This document shows, piece after piece, positions 6,429 to 14,963 of a DNA stretch of 42,850 nucleotides. How positions within the stretch are numbered: the first letter of the stretch is position 1; each line of letters begins with the position of its first letter. The notes beneath the pieces are model-generated. The model searched no databases and had not been told where the DNA came from. It worked only from the letters and a program-made list of their open reading frames with translations. Location: assembly GCA_900551985.1 (NCBI GenBank), contig URYG01000001.1, positions 1 to 42,850 of the forward strand, in the 5' to 3' direction. This stretch comes from an uncultured Prevotella sp. (GTDB lineage Bacteria; Bacteroidota; Bacteroidia; Bacteroidales; Bacteroidaceae). The translations under genes were made by a program, and so were the position numbers.

Positions 6429-9400
6429 TTAGAATCCATCCAGCTCGATGTATTCATCATCGGCTTCTGAATCAGGGGCATTCGAGTCGTCGAAGTAGAT
6501 GCCGGTATCGGTATCTTCTGCTGGCTGGGGCTCGAAATCGATTCCATTGTCTTCAGGATCCTTCTTCTGAGAATCATTTCCATTCTTCAGAGAATCTTCT
6601 TCCTTCAGAGATTCTTCTTCCTTCAGAGATTCTTCTTCCTTCTGGGAATCCTTATCCACTACGATTTCCGCTGGCTCCATCAGCAGGCGCATCTTGCTGA
6701 TTTTCAGCGGTGCGAAGTGGCGGGTATAGAACTTGTCGTAATCATCATACGAGAGATTTCTGCCCAGAAGCTCGAGGTTCGGCTCGCTGATGACGTAGCT
6801 TCTCGCCTGCGAAATGAGGCGGAGGATGCTGGTCTGCTGATGCAGTTCGTTGGCATACTGGCGAGCCTCGTCGTAGTTCTGAAAACCGCTTACCTGCAGG
6901 CGATGCAACCCCTGGAGGGCTTCGATGCTGATGTCGAAATTGCGTGCCATATAGGTGGTGAAGTTATACTTGGCTACCTCGAAGAGCAGCTGGTTCTCGT
7001 TGACGGAATCAGGACTGTAGGCGAGCAGGAAGACAAACCGGTCGTTGCGGTCGGCTGAGAATCCTTTCTGCCGGGTGGAGTCCTGGGAGCTGAGCACATC
7101 GCTGCGCTTCGCCCAGACATTGCTCAGGTCGAACTTTCCGCCGTAGAGTCGTCTTCCGGCATTCACGCCGTTTACGATCATTCCCGCCATCTCGCTCAAA
7201 CGGCTGTTGGGATATTGCGCTATCACCTGGTTCATCTTTTCCAGACATTCGGAAACCTTGCCCTCGTTGAGCTGAGTCATACCGCTGATGAAGAGGAACT
7301 TGTCGCGGTTCGCGCCCGATGGGAACCGCTTGTCTGATATTTCCGAGTTGTGCATCACCACCTCGTACTTGCCCTCTTTGAAGGCTTGGTAGGTGAGGGT
7401 GTAGATGGAATCTTCGATGTGTGCACCCATCCTCGCATTCTCCAGATAGTAAGGGTCGGAGAGGAGGGCGGTGAACTGGCTTTCGGGATAATCCTTCTTC
7501 AGTTTTTCGACATAGCTATCTGCCTTCTGCGTCTGCTTCTTTCGGGAATAAAGCAGATACAGATGGTAATAGGCATCGTCGAGATGTGCGAAATCTGGAA
7601 AGTTATCCACCAGTCGGAGCAGCATCTTCTCGCTCAGCGCCAGGTTGTCGAGCCGGTCTTTGAAGATGATTCCGGCGTGGTATAGGCCATCCGCCAGGAG
7701 CTGGTTGCTCGCTGCTTTCTGTTCTGGGGTGAACGGAATCTGAGCCAGATAATAAGCCCGCTGATGAGGGTCGAGGCTGGTGCTGTCAGCTGATGCTTTG
7801 CCGGATTCTTTCTGGGATAAAGAATGGGATTGAGAATCTCGTGATGCATCATTTAATGCATCATTCTGAAGCTTGGAATCTTGTGCGGAAGTTATTTCTT
7901 GCTTAGTATCTGTTTCTTGAGCAGAAATTGTTCCTTGAACCGAAATTGTTCTTTGCTCGGAATCTGTTCTTTGAGCGATATCCGTTTCCTGTGCCGAAGC
8001 CACAACGGTTTTGTTGATTCGCTGCCAGTTGTCGAGGTTCTTTCGCTTGCCCCAGAGCTTCTCGAAGAGAGCTTTACCCTGGCTCACGGCAGCAGGGGAA
8101 TAGAAATACCAGGTATTGGTATTGCCGAATCCGTTTCCAGATGCATTTCCGAATCCGTTTCCAGATGTGTTCCCGGAACCATTTCCGGATCCATTTTCGA
8201 ATCTATTCCCGGAACCGTTCCCATCAACTCCTCCTTCATATTCCGAATTTATCTCTGCTCCTTCGTCCCATCTCCTTCTTTCTTCCTCTTTCTCCTTTCT
8301 TTTCAGGGCAGCTATCACCCGGTCGATGGCAGCATTCCTCTCTCTCTCGTCCATTTTGGCAAGAGACTGCAGGGAGTCCTGGAGGGCGATGGCATCGGTA
8401 TAAGGCACCAGTTCGTCCAGCACCTTGGAGCGATGAGCCAGCTGCGGATAATCCTTTCTGTCCTGATCGAGCAAGCCGATTGCTTCGCCATAGCAGCGCT
8501 TGGCATCGGCATATCGTCCGGTTTCCCAATACAGATTGCCCAGACGCAGCAGGAGCACACCCTTCTCTATACCGTTTCGGGTAGCCTTCCGGTTGCCTTT
8601 TTCGTAGGCATAGATGGCACGCAGAGTATCTTTCTGGGCTAGGTGGATGTTGCCGATGGCATAATATACCTGGTCCTGATACTCCCTGTTCTTATCCGAT
8701 GCCGCCATGCGCTTGAGTCGGCTGATCATCTTCCTGCTGTTGCCAGAAGCCAAGACCTCGGTGATGGAGATGCGGGCATTAAACTCCAGTTCGTAGGGCG
8801 GATTGAGCCGGATAACGTGGCGGAAAGCCTGATAAGCCTCCTTCCGGTTGTCGATGGAAGCCTGCAACTGTCCCATCAGAAACCACTGGCGGGCTTTCTG
8901 CTTGTGTCGCATCTCATGGCTTATCACTTTTCTGAGATAGGGAATCGCCTTCCGGGCATCCCCCGTGTGGATATAGTAATCGGCGAAGGCATAATCCCAT
9001 TCCTTCTGTGCACGCCAGTGGATGGAATCGCGCTGGATGTTGCGGATTACATCTTCTGCATCGTAGGTCCAGCCCTGTTCGATATAGCATTTGGCAAGCC
9101 AGGCGCGCGCCTTGCCGTAGATGGCTGGCTGGGTGGAGTAAAGGCGGCTCATATAGGCGAAGGTGGCAGCAGCCCCCTCGAAATCTCCCTTCTGGAATTG
9201 CGAGCGGCCCATCAGCATCCATGCTTTCCATAAAAACGGATTGTATTCCCTGCGGCTGAGCCATTCGATATCTTTCGCTGTCTTTCTCTTGCCGGGCTGC
9301 CATTCGGGGCGACGCTTGATGCTGTGCTGGTGGATGGCTTTCTCGCATTTCTCGATGGCACGGTCGAAGTTGGCTTTGCCCAGATCGCGGCTGTTCTTGT

Positions 9401-9638
9401 TGCCTACGGTATAGAGCGGAATCTGCTCCGTAAAGTTGTCCCGGTTGCCTTCTTCCTTCTCCAGCGCTCCATCGATATAAGCCACGGTGCCGTTATAATA
9501 GGTATTGTATCGTGCATTAAAGGCATGCCACCACCTGCTCTGCGCCGTATTCTTCTGCGTAGAGCATCCTGTAAGGCTCGCTGCAATCACAGCGAGTGCT
9601 ATCAGAAAAAGGAGCTGGATGGGGCTTTTGCCTTTCAT
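6429..9638 (-). CDS. porW: type IX secretion TPR lipoprotein PorW/SprE
   Basis: Large (1,069 aa) outer-membrane-associated lipoprotein required for type IX secretion in Porphyromonas (PorW) and Flavobacterium (SprE). The lipoprotein signal ends in LTGC (Cys25), followed by the family signature STQKNT...SRWWHAFNARYNTYYNG. TPR-like helical repeats fill residues ~60-430 and ~620-830. The region around residues 470-510 is a Gly/Asn/Ser tandem repeat, ~546-590 is a Thr/Gln/Ala repeat, and near the C-terminus (~994-1026) is an EEESLK repeat encoded by near-identical 18-nt units; these low-complexity blocks explain length above the ~870 typical of homologues. It is the last gene of the aroA operon. 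Confidence 0.88.
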   Translation of the reverse strand: MKGKSPIQLLFLIALAVIAASLTGCSTQKNTAQSRWWHAFNARYNTYYNGTVAYIDGALEKEEGNRDNFTEQIPLYTVGNKNSRDLGKANFDRAIEKCEKAIHQHSIKRRPEWQPGKRKTAKDIEWLSRREYNPFLWKAWMLMGRSQFQKGDFEGAAATFAYMSRLYSTQPAIYGKARAWLAKCYIEQGWTYDAEDVIRNIQRDSIHWRAQKEWDYAFADYYIHTGDARKAIPYLRKVISHEMRHKQKARQWFLMGQLQASIDNRKEAYQAFRHVIRLNPPYELEFNARISITEVLASGNSRKMISRLKRMAASDKNREYQDQVYYAIGNIHLAQKDTLRAIYAYEKGNRKATRNGIEKGVLLLRLGNLYWETGRYADAKRCYGEAIGLLDQDRKDYPQLAHRSKVLDELVPYTDAIALQDSLQSLAKMDERERNAAIDRVIAALKRKEKEEERRRWDEGAEINSEYEGGVDGNGSGNRFENGSGNGSGNTSGNGFGNASGNGFGNTNTWYFYSPAAVSQGKALFEKLWGKRKNLDNWQRINKTVVASAQETDIAQRTDSEQRTISVQGTISAQETDTKQEITSAQDSKLQNDALNDASRDSQSHSLSQKESGKASADSTSLDPHQRAYYLAQIPFTPEQKAASNQLLADGLYHAGIIFKDRLDNLALSEKMLLRLVDNFPDFAHLDDAYYHLYLLYSRKKQTQKADSYVEKLKKDYPESQFTALLSDPYYLENARMGAHIEDSIYTLTYQAFKEGKYEVVMHNSEISDKRFPSGANRDKFLFISGMTQLNEGKVSECLEKMNQVIAQYPNSRLSEMAGMIVNGVNAGRRLYGGKFDLSNVWAKRSDVLSSQDSTRQKGFSADRNDRFVFLLAYSPDSVNENQLLFEVAKYNFTTYMARNFDISIEALQGLHRLQVSGFQNYDEARQYANELHQQTSILRLISQARSYVISEPNLELLGRNLSYDDYDKFYTRHFAPLKISKMRLLMEPAEIVVDKDSQKEEESLKEEESLKEEDSLKNGNDSQKKDPEDNGIDFEPQPAEDTDTGIYFDDSNAPDSEADDEYIELDGF

Positions 9639-9664
9639 GTTTGTTTTCTATTTTTTCAGAAAAT

Positions 9665-9700
9665 ATCTATAGGTATCAGAATTCATCTATTGATATCAGG
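9665..9700 (-). repeat. 16-nt direct repeat spanning the permease stop codon
   Basis: ATCTATAGGTATCAGA (9665-9680) and ATCTATTGATATCAGG (9685-9700) are near copies; the second contains the stop codon of the metal permease. It fills the 57-nt spacer before porW. Confidence 0.65.
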
Positions 9701-10517
9701 AATGCTCTCTCTCCATCTTTCTCCTGATGCCCAGGACGATTTTGGCGAGTGCGAATACCACGATGCTGATGAAGATGATGGTGGCACCCGATGGCACGTT
9801 GAGCAGATAACTGATGTAGAGACCGGCGATGCAGTCTATCCATCCCAGGATGATGCTTGCCCATATCATCTGCTTGTAGTTGTAGGTGAAGAGGTTGGCG
9901 GTCATCTGCGGGATGGTGAGCAGACTGATGGCGAGCACGATGCCCACCATCTTCAGTGTAGCCACGATGGTCATGGCGATGAGCGTCATCATCAGGTATT
10001 CGATGGCGGTAACCGGCAGATGCTGCGAACGGGCGAAGGTGCTGTCGAATGCGATGTTCTGGATAGGGCGCAGGAGGAAAGTGAAGAGGAGGGCTACGAT
10101 GAGGGCGAGTCCGCCCAGCAACCACAGGTCTGCGCTGTCGATGGCAAGGATGCTTCCGAAGAGGAAGGAGGGCAGGTCGGGCATGAATCCTGGAGTCAGG
10201 AAACAGCAGATGATGCCCACGCTCATTCCCAGGGTCCAGAACATGGCGATGGCGGAATCCTTGCGCACGTCTTTCTTGCGTGATATCCATTGCACTCCGA
10301 AGGCGCTGAGTATGGCGAAAACCATGGCGGAGAGTATCGGATTGATTCCTGTAAACACACCGATGCCGATGCCTCCGAAAGAGGCATGGGTGATGCCGCC
10401 GCTGATGAATACCAATCGGCGGGTAACGATGTAGGTTCCGATAAAGCCGCATAGGATGCTTGCCAGAAAGGCGCCTATCAGTGCGTTTTGGAAAAATGTA
10501 TATTGTAGTATATCCAT
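9696..10517 (-). CDS. metal ABC transporter permease (ZnuB/TroC family)
   Basis: Inner-membrane permease of 273 residues with eight or so hydrophobic segments, of the ABC-3 family that moves Zn, Mn or Fe. Diagnostic stretches are the N-terminal FQNALIGAFLASILCGFIGTYIV, the SGGITHASFGGIGIG loop and the LLTIPQMTANLFT motif near residue 195, which contacts the ATPase. The partner ATPase and the solute-binding protein are not next to it, so this is an orphan permease within the aroA-porW operon. Metal specificity cannot be read from the sequence. Confidence 0.9.
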   Translation of the reverse strand: MDILQYTFFQNALIGAFLASILCGFIGTYIVTRRLVFISGGITHASFGGIGIGVFTGINPILSAMVFAILSAFGVQWISRKKDVRKDSAIAMFWTLGMSVGIICCFLTPGFMPDLPSFLFGSILAIDSADLWLLGGLALIVALLFTFLLRPIQNIAFDSTFARSQHLPVTAIEYLMMTLIAMTIVATLKMVGIVLAISLLTIPQMTANLFTYNYKQMIWASIILGWIDCIAGLYISYLLNVPSGATIIFISIVVFALAKIVLGIRRKMEREHS

Positions 10518-10565
10518 CTTTTTACTTTGAACTTGGAACTTTGAACTTTATGATTAGCAAAGCTG
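10518..10565 (-). repeat. heptanucleotide-repeat leader before the metal permease
   Basis: On the minus strand TTTGCTAATCATAAAG is followed by GTTCAAA and GTTCCAA heptads running nearly to the ATG. It carries the same block and repeat as the tsaE leader and the Cys-rich protein leader. Confidence 0.75.
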
Positions 10566-10588
10566 CAGAACTTTGAAACTGCAATTTT

Positions 10589-10972
10589 CTAGCTTAAAAA
10601 GCCGATGACTTCATCCTTCAGCTGGTTGGGCAGGTTGATGCCTCTCAGAATCAGGCTTCTGTTCCATCCTGCCACTTCTTCCGGCTGCATGGTATAGAGC
10701 ACTTCCGAGAATTCCTCAACCTCCTCATCGGTATAGGCGTCGGCATCCCGACCGGCAAAGCGGTCGAGATCCTCATCATCGTAATATTCTATTTCTTTGG
10801 TGGCGGCTTCCATCATGCACTCCTGCTCGCACTTCGAGTTCTCACCGTTACAGGTGTTGCACGATACGCCTTCCTGCAAAGGCTCCTCGTCCTCTCCCCT
10901 GCGGTGAGATACGATTCCGAATATGGCGCTTATCAAGCCTAATGCCACCAGGGCTAAAATCAAGTATAGCAT
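10589..10972 (-). CDS. conserved Cys-rich single-span membrane protein, unknown function
   Basis: Protein of 127 residues with one N-terminal membrane segment (LILALVALGLISAIFGIVS), then a compact Cys cluster (CNTCNGENSKCEQEC, about residues 38-52) and an acidic C-terminal domain (DDEDLDRFAGRDADAY, EEVEEFSEVLYTMQPEEV). I recognise it as a conserved Bacteroidales hypothetical that some annotations wrongly call a phospholipase. The four cysteines in C-x2-C...C-x3-C spacing could bind zinc or an Fe-S centre, which is inference. It sits between aroA and the permease, each joined by a repeat leader. Confidence 0.8.
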   Translation of the reverse strand: MLYLILALVALGLISAIFGIVSHRRGEDEEPLQEGVSCNTCNGENSKCEQECMMEAATKEIEYYDDEDLDRFAGRDADAYTDEEVEEFSEVLYTMQPEEVAGWNRSLILRGINLPNQLKDEVIGFLS

Positions 10973-10975
10973 TTA

Positions 10976-11085
10976 CTTAAAACTTTGAACTTTGAACTTT
11001 GAACTTTGAGCTTTGAACTTTATGATTAGCAAAGGCTGTTGAATTCTTCACTCTTCATTCTTCACTCTTCATTCTTCACTCTCAA
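10976..11085 (-). repeat. composite heptanucleotide/14-nt repeat spacer, aroA to Cys-rich protein
   Basis: Six consecutive AACTTTG-type heptads lie at 10981-11022 (plus-strand view), then TATGATTAGCAAA and GAATTC, then TTCACTC/TTCATTC units of period 14 up to 11085. The last units overlap the end of aroA, so its final ESEE codons and stop are part of the repeat. Confidence 0.85.
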
Positions 11086-12319
11086 TAATTTCAAACCCTA
11101 CTTTCTTCAGGTCTTCCCAATAATGCGGATAGGATTTGCTCACTACCTCCGGATTATTGATCTCGATCTGAGGGAACTTGAAGGCGAGAGGAGCGAATGC
11201 CATTGCCATACGATGATCCTCGTAGGTATCGATTGGTGCAAATGAAGGCTCGCAGGTTTCGCCATCCCAATACAGCGTGTTGTCGTTCTCATCGTGGATG
11301 ACATAGCCCACCTTCTTCAACTCTATCTTCAGTGCTTCAATGCGGTCGGTCTCCTTGATTTTCAAGCTGGCAAGACCGGTGAACTTGAACTTCACTCCCA
11401 AGGCACAGCAGGCTACAACGATGGTTTGAGCCAGATCTGGAGAACCGGAGAAGTCATAATCGAATTTCGGCAGCAGACAGCGGTTCGCCTTCAGCATGAC
11501 ATTCGAAAGATGATCGTGGTTCTCGAATTCGCTCTTCACACCCAGCAGACTGAAGATATATTTCACTACGGAATCTCCCTGCTTCGAGCAGTCCATCAAG
11601 CCTTCGAGCTGGATGCTGGAGTCGATGTTGCCATTCAGAGCCATCATCTCATACCAGTAGGAAGAAGCGCTCCAGTCGTTCTCTATCATATAAGATGTCT
11701 CCTTGTAAGGCTGTGGCTTCACGGTGATGGTGTCCATATCCGTCCAGTCGGCATCGGCACCATATTCCTTCATCGTCCAGAGCGTAAGGTCGATGTAAGG
11801 GCGGGATGCAATCTCTCCTGTCAGCTTCAGCTCCAGTCCGTTCTTCAGAATCGGACCGATCATCAGGAGCGCCGAGATATATTGCGAACTGATATTGCCC
11901 ACTACCTCCAGGTGGCCGCCTTCCAGCGCCTTGCCTCGGATGTGGAGTGGGGGATAACCTTCCTTCTTCTCGTAGGTGATGTCGGCACCTAGATAGCGCA
12001 GGGCATCTACGAGAATGCCGATAGGACGGTTCTGCATGCGCTCGGTGCCGGTGATGGTATGTTCGCCGGGGGTGGCAGAGAGATAGGCGGTCATGAAACG
12101 CATGGCTGTGCCTGCGGCCTTGATGTTGATGACCTCTGGCATATTCTGAAGGGCTGCAACGATTACTTCCGTATCATCGCAGTCGCTCAGGTTGTCGGGT
12201 TGGATATGGCTTCCAGCCATCGCACTGATTACGAGGGCGCGGTTGCTGATACTCTTAGATGCTGGCAAGTTGATACTTGCGTTCAGTTGGCTTGGTGCCT
12301 TGATGGTATATTTTATCAT
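11069..12319 (-). CDS. aroA: 3-phosphoshikimate 1-carboxyvinyltransferase (EPSP synthase)
   Basis: Sixth step of the shikimate pathway, joining phosphoenolpyruvate to shikimate-3-phosphate in the cytoplasm. The protein is 416 residues, slightly shorter than the 427 of E. coli, as usual for Bacteroidetes. Visible motifs: LPASKSISNRAL (substrate-binding Lys/Ser), CDDTEVI, AGTAMRFMTAYLS, RPIGILVDALR, KETDRIEALKIEL and YEDHRMAMAFAPLA. It is the first gene of a minus-strand operon with the Cys-rich protein, the permease and porW. A -7 box lies at 12351-12358 and a TATATAAT-AAGGTA leader precedes the ATG. The extreme C-terminus has been shaped by the adjacent repeat. Confidence 0.96.
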   Translation of the reverse strand: MIKYTIKAPSQLNASINLPASKSISNRALVISAMAGSHIQPDNLSDCDDTEVIVAALQNMPEVINIKAAGTAMRFMTAYLSATPGEHTITGTERMQNRPIGILVDALRYLGADITYEKKEGYPPLHIRGKALEGGHLEVVGNISSQYISALLMIGPILKNGLELKLTGEIASRPYIDLTLWTMKEYGADADWTDMDTITVKPQPYKETSYMIENDWSASSYWYEMMALNGNIDSSIQLEGLMDCSKQGDSVVKYIFSLLGVKSEFENHDHLSNVMLKANRCLLPKFDYDFSGSPDLAQTIVVACCALGVKFKFTGLASLKIKETDRIEALKIELKKVGYVIHDENDNTLYWDGETCEPSFAPIDTYEDHRMAMAFAPLAFKFPQIEINNPEVVSKSYPHYWEDLKKVGFEIIESEE

Positions 12320-12350
12320 ACGCGTACCTTATATTATATATATTTTAGTG

Positions 12351-12358
12351 CAAAAGTA
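12351..12358 (-). promoter_or_regulatory. aroA operon -7 box
   Basis: Minus-strand TACTTTTG followed by CAC fits TAnnTTTG; it lies 32 nt before the aroA ATG. The -33 box is not clear. Between it and the ATG is a TATATATAATATAAGGTA leader. Confidence 0.6.
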
Positions 12359-12643
12359 CAAAATAAAAAGTACATACGCTAGTTTTCGGGCGAAAAGTTT
12401 TCGAAATATCTCAAAAAACAGCACAGACAGCCGTGCGCAGTTCTTATCGTTTGCTAACAATATGTAAACGAGATAGGGGTATTATGGGGGTATATGGAGA
12501 TATGCCTATTTCAAAGTGTAAAAAACGACCCCCTAAAATGTCAAATTGTAATTTTGTGTGCGTTTTCTTTCAAAAAGTAAAACTGACCCCAAAAATAAGA
12601 TAAAATAGCGTTAAGGAATGATACAACTTACCGGAATTTGTAT

Positions 12644-12651
12644 TACCTTTG
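12644..12651 (+). promoter_or_regulatory. -7 box of the MORN-type gene
   Basis: TACCTTTG followed by CATC matches TAnnTTTG, 53 nt before the ATG at 12705. A convincing TTTG at -33 is absent. Confidence 0.6.
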
Positions 12652-12704
12652 CATCAGAAAAAAGAAACAACAAACAATAAGTAACAATCTAAAAATTAAA
12701 GAAT

Positions 12705-13211
12705 ATGAAACGAATTATATTATTCTCATTGATGGCTCTCATGACCGTAGCTACTTTCGGTCGCAAGCGCGTAGAGAATGCAACAGTAGTAGCAGACACT
12801 ATTTTCTATGCAGAAAATATGAAAAATGTAGCTAGTGCAGATCAGGCTAGTTATTACAGATTGCTGATGACTACCGGCGCTGGCATCAATAAGAAGGATG
12901 TGTTCCAGGACTTCTATATGAACGGTAATCTTCGTGCCGAGGGTGGCTACAGCTTCATCGATCTCGGTAACGACCGCAATACGATCTTCAATGGTGAGGT
13001 TACTACTTACTACAAGAATGGTAAGGAGAAGTGGCACGGAAAGTATGTGAACGGCAAGCGTGAGGGATACTTCACTCTCCAGCTCCGTGAAGGTGGCGTG
13101 GCTGTTGTTCAGTTCAAGAACGGCAAGTCTGTTCACAATTACTTCATGGTAACATACAAGGATGGTACCACAGAGAAGAAGAACCTCTCTGAGATTCAGG
13201 CATTATTGTAG
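12705..13211 (+). CDS. secreted MORN-repeat-type protein, unknown function
   Basis: Exported protein of 168 residues. An N-terminal signal peptide (KRIILFSLMALMTVATFG) is followed by a domain with MORN/YwqK-like units: FNGEVTTYYKNGKEKWHGKY and VNGKREGYFTLQLREGG, plus a degenerate upstream DFYMNGNLRAEGGYSF. Proteins of this type are common in Bacteroidales envelopes and have no assigned activity. It is monocistronic: its own -7 box lies upstream and a strong terminator (13320-13360) downstream. Codon use is highly biased, which suggests good expression. Confidence 0.85.
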   Translation: MKRIILFSLMALMTVATFGRKRVENATVVADTIFYAENMKNVASADQASYYRLLMTTGAGINKKDVFQDFYMNGNLRAEGGYSFIDLGNDRNTIFNGEVTTYYKNGKEKWHGKYVNGKREGYFTLQLREGGVAVVQFKNGKSVHNYFMVTYKDGTTEKKNLSEIQALL

Positions 13212-13213
13212 GA

Positions 13214-13300
13214 AATCTCTCTGAAATAGAAGATCTCTAAAATAGAAAATCTCTCTCTTAAATTAAATAGAAAAATCTCTCTTATATAAATTAAAATTTT
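13214..13300 (+). repeat. degenerate AAATAGAA-ATCTCT repeats after the MORN gene
   Basis: About four degenerate copies of AAATAGAARATCTCTCT start immediately after the stop codon and run to the terminator. They add to the pattern of stop-anchored tandem duplications in this window. Confidence 0.65.
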
Positions 13301-13319
13301 ATGTTGATATGACCAATAT

Positions 13320-13360
13320 GGGGATGGCTTCCGGGAGGAAGGTACATCCCCTTTATTTTT
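13320..13360 (+). terminator. intrinsic terminator of the MORN gene
   Basis: GGGGATG pairs with CATCCCC (13320-13326/13345-13351) around an inner CTTCC-GGGA-GGAAG hairpin, followed by TTTATTTTT. Confidence 0.85.
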
Positions 13361-13378
13361 CTGATATATGTGTAACTG

Positions 13379-13416
13379 AAAAAAGGTCTGGCGATGAAAT
13401 TCGCCAGACCTTTTTA
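13379..13416. terminator. bidirectional terminator, MORN gene / xthA
   Basis: GGTCTGGCGA (13385-13394) pairs with TCGCCAGACC (13401-13410) with an A-run on the left and a T-run on the right, so it can stop both strands. It lies just after the xthA stop. Confidence 0.9.
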
Positions 13417-13422
13417 CAATAT

Positions 13423-14175
13423 TTAGAGTGCCAGGTCAACCTCTACCGGGCAGTGGTCGCTGCCCATGATGTCGGTATGGATCTTGGCTTCTGTAATCTG
13501 TTCTTTCAAGCAGTCGGAAACCAGGAAGTAGTCGATGCGCCAGCCGGCATTCTTCTCGCGTGCCTTGAATCGGTATGACCACCACGAATAGGTAACCTCT
13601 TCGGGATGCAGATAGCGGAAGGTATCTGTAAAGCCGTCGTTCAGAAGCTCGGTCATCTTCTCGCGCTCCTCGTCGGTAAAACCGGCATTGCGACGGTTGG
13701 TCTTCGGATTCTTGATATCTATCTCCTGATGTGCCACGTTCAGGTCGCCGCAGACCACCACAGGCTTCCTGGCATCCAAAGCCTTCAGAAACTTGCGGAA
13801 ATCATCTTCCCAGGTCATACGGTAATCCAGTCGCTTCAACTCGGTCTGGGAGTTCGGGGTATAGCAGGTTACGAGATAGAAGTTGTCATACTCCAGGGTG
13901 ATGACTCTTCCTTCGTGGTCGTGCTCCTCCACGCCCATACCGTAGCTCACGCTCAGTGGCTGGTGGCGGGTATAGATGGCTGTGCCCGAATATCCCTTCT
14001 TCTCGGCATAGTTCCAGTAGCTTTCGTAGCCCTCAAACTTCAGGTCGAGCTGACCTTCCTGCATCTTGGTTTCCTGCAGGCAGAAGAAGTCGGCATCGAG
14101 CGCCTTAAACTGGCTCTCGAAGTCCTTGCCCACGCAAGCACGCAGGCCATTCACGTTCCAGGATATAAACTTCAT
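13423..14175 (-). CDS. xthA: exodeoxyribonuclease III / AP endonuclease
   Basis: Cytoplasmic DNA repair nuclease of the exonuclease-endonuclease-phosphatase fold, cutting at abasic sites and removing 3' blocks. At 250 residues it has normal length. Catalytic and metal-binding motifs are intact: NVNGLRA near the start, LQETKMQ (Glu34 region), GDLNVAH, RIDYFLVS and the final GSDHCPVEV with the catalytic Asp-His pair. It is the last gene of the DUF1599-tpiA-folE operon; a heptad-repeat leader separates it from folE and a bidirectional terminator follows it. Confidence 0.96.
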   Translation of the reverse strand: MKFISWNVNGLRACVGKDFESQFKALDADFFCLQETKMQEGQLDLKFEGYESYWNYAEKKGYSGTAIYTRHQPLSVSYGMGVEEHDHEGRVITLEYDNFYLVTCYTPNSQTELKRLDYRMTWEDDFRKFLKALDARKPVVVCGDLNVAHQEIDIKNPKTNRRNAGFTDEEREKMTELLNDGFTDTFRYLHPEEVTYSWWSYRFKAREKNAGWRIDYFLVSDCLKEQITEAKIHTDIMGSDHCPVEVDLAL

Positions 14176-14178
14176 ATT

Positions 14179-14222
14179 ACTTTGAACTTTGAATTTTGAA
14201 CATTGAACTTTATGATAAGTTG
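14179..14222 (-). repeat. heptanucleotide-repeat leader before xthA
   Basis: Minus-strand GTTCAA(A/T)-type heptads preceded by ATCATAAAG lie directly before the xthA ATG. To the right (14222-14247) TTGTCAGGAG and CTTCTGACAA form a 10-bp stem with one mismatch, possibly an attenuator between folE and xthA. Confidence 0.7.
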
Positions 14223-14279
14223 TTGTCAGGAGTGCAAGCTTCTGACAAGACTTATTTAGAATCTTCTGACCAGCTTATT

Positions 14280-14873
14280 TTAGATTCTCTTGGTTTCACC
14301 TCTGAGCAGGCTCATGAACTCCTGGCGGGTGTTCAGCGAATTGAATACACCGCTGTAGTCGCTGGTAGTAGTGATGGAGTTCTGCTTCTCCACGCCACGC
14401 ATCTGCATGCACATGTGCTTAGCCTCTATCACCACCATTACGCCCTGAGGATTCAAAGTCTCCTGAATGCAGTCCTTGATCTGCTGGGTAAGGCGCTCCT
14501 GCACCTGAAGGCGGTGGCTGAAGATATCTACCACACGGGCAATCTTGCTCAGTCCGGTAATCTTGCCGTTAGGGATGTAAGCCACGTGTACCTTGCCATA
14601 GAAAGGCAGCATGTGATGCTCGCAGAGAGAGAAGAAATCAATGTCCTTCACGATGACCATCTGGTCGTATTTCTCCTCGAAGAGAGCATCGGTCAATACC
14701 TTGTGGGCATCCTGATAGTAGCCGCGGGTCAATACCTGCATCGCTTTGGCTACGCGCATAGGAGTCTTGACAAGTCCTTCACGCTCAGTGTCTTCACCCA
14801 GGAGCTTCAATACTTCCTTATAGTGTCCTGCGAGTTCATCCAATCCCTCGCGAAATTCTGTTTCTGGATTCAT
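14280..14873 (-). CDS. folE: GTP cyclohydrolase I
   Basis: First step of tetrahydrofolate synthesis, GTP to dihydroneopterin triphosphate. The 197-residue protein has the zinc and active-site segment SLCEHHMLPFYGKVHVAYIP, the SKIARVVDIFSHRLQVQERLTQQI segment and the C-terminal RTRQEF-like/SLNTRQEFMSLL tail of family type I. folK, a later step of the same pathway, is elsewhere in this window (31.8 kb). It lies between the SPOR gene and xthA, a gene order common in Bacteroidetes. Confidence 0.96.
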   Translation of the reverse strand: MNPETEFREGLDELAGHYKEVLKLLGEDTEREGLVKTPMRVAKAMQVLTRGYYQDAHKVLTDALFEEKYDQMVIVKDIDFFSLCEHHMLPFYGKVHVAYIPNGKITGLSKIARVVDIFSHRLQVQERLTQQIKDCIQETLNPQGVMVVIEAKHMCMQMRGVEKQNSITTTSDYSGVFNSLNTRQEFMSLLRGETKRI

Positions 14874-14880
14874 ATCTTAT

Positions 14881-14963
14881 TTACTTTGAACTTTGAATTT
14901 TGAACTTTGAACTTTATGAATAGTAAGGCTGTTGAATTCTTCACTCTTCACTTTTCACTTTTT
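14881..14963 (-). repeat. composite heptanucleotide-repeat spacer, SPOR gene to folE
   Basis: On the minus strand the spacer begins right at the SPOR stop with AGTGAAAAGTGAAGAGTGAAGAATTCAACAG-type units and continues into GTTCAAA heptads ending near the folE ATG. It has the same two-part organisation as the aroA spacer at 10976-11085. Confidence 0.8.

Larger units (their letters stand above)
12320..12704. other. 385-nt divergent intergenic region, aroA / MORN protein
   Basis: Contains the aroA -7 box and leader, a GCACAG/CCGTGC small hairpin at 12421-12436 with a T-run on the minus strand, two ACCCC-rich strings near 12528 and 12587, and a plus-strand -7 box at 12644-12651. No gene or known RNA was recognised in it. 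Confidence 0.55.

Noticed and set aside
6641..7620. TTATCCAC strings inside porW (near 6651 and 7600) as DnaA boxes
   Set aside because: They are incomplete matches within coding sequence and isolated.
10976..11085. CRISPR or transposon end
   Set aside because: Period is 7 or 14 nt, no spacers, no terminal inverted repeats or transposase.
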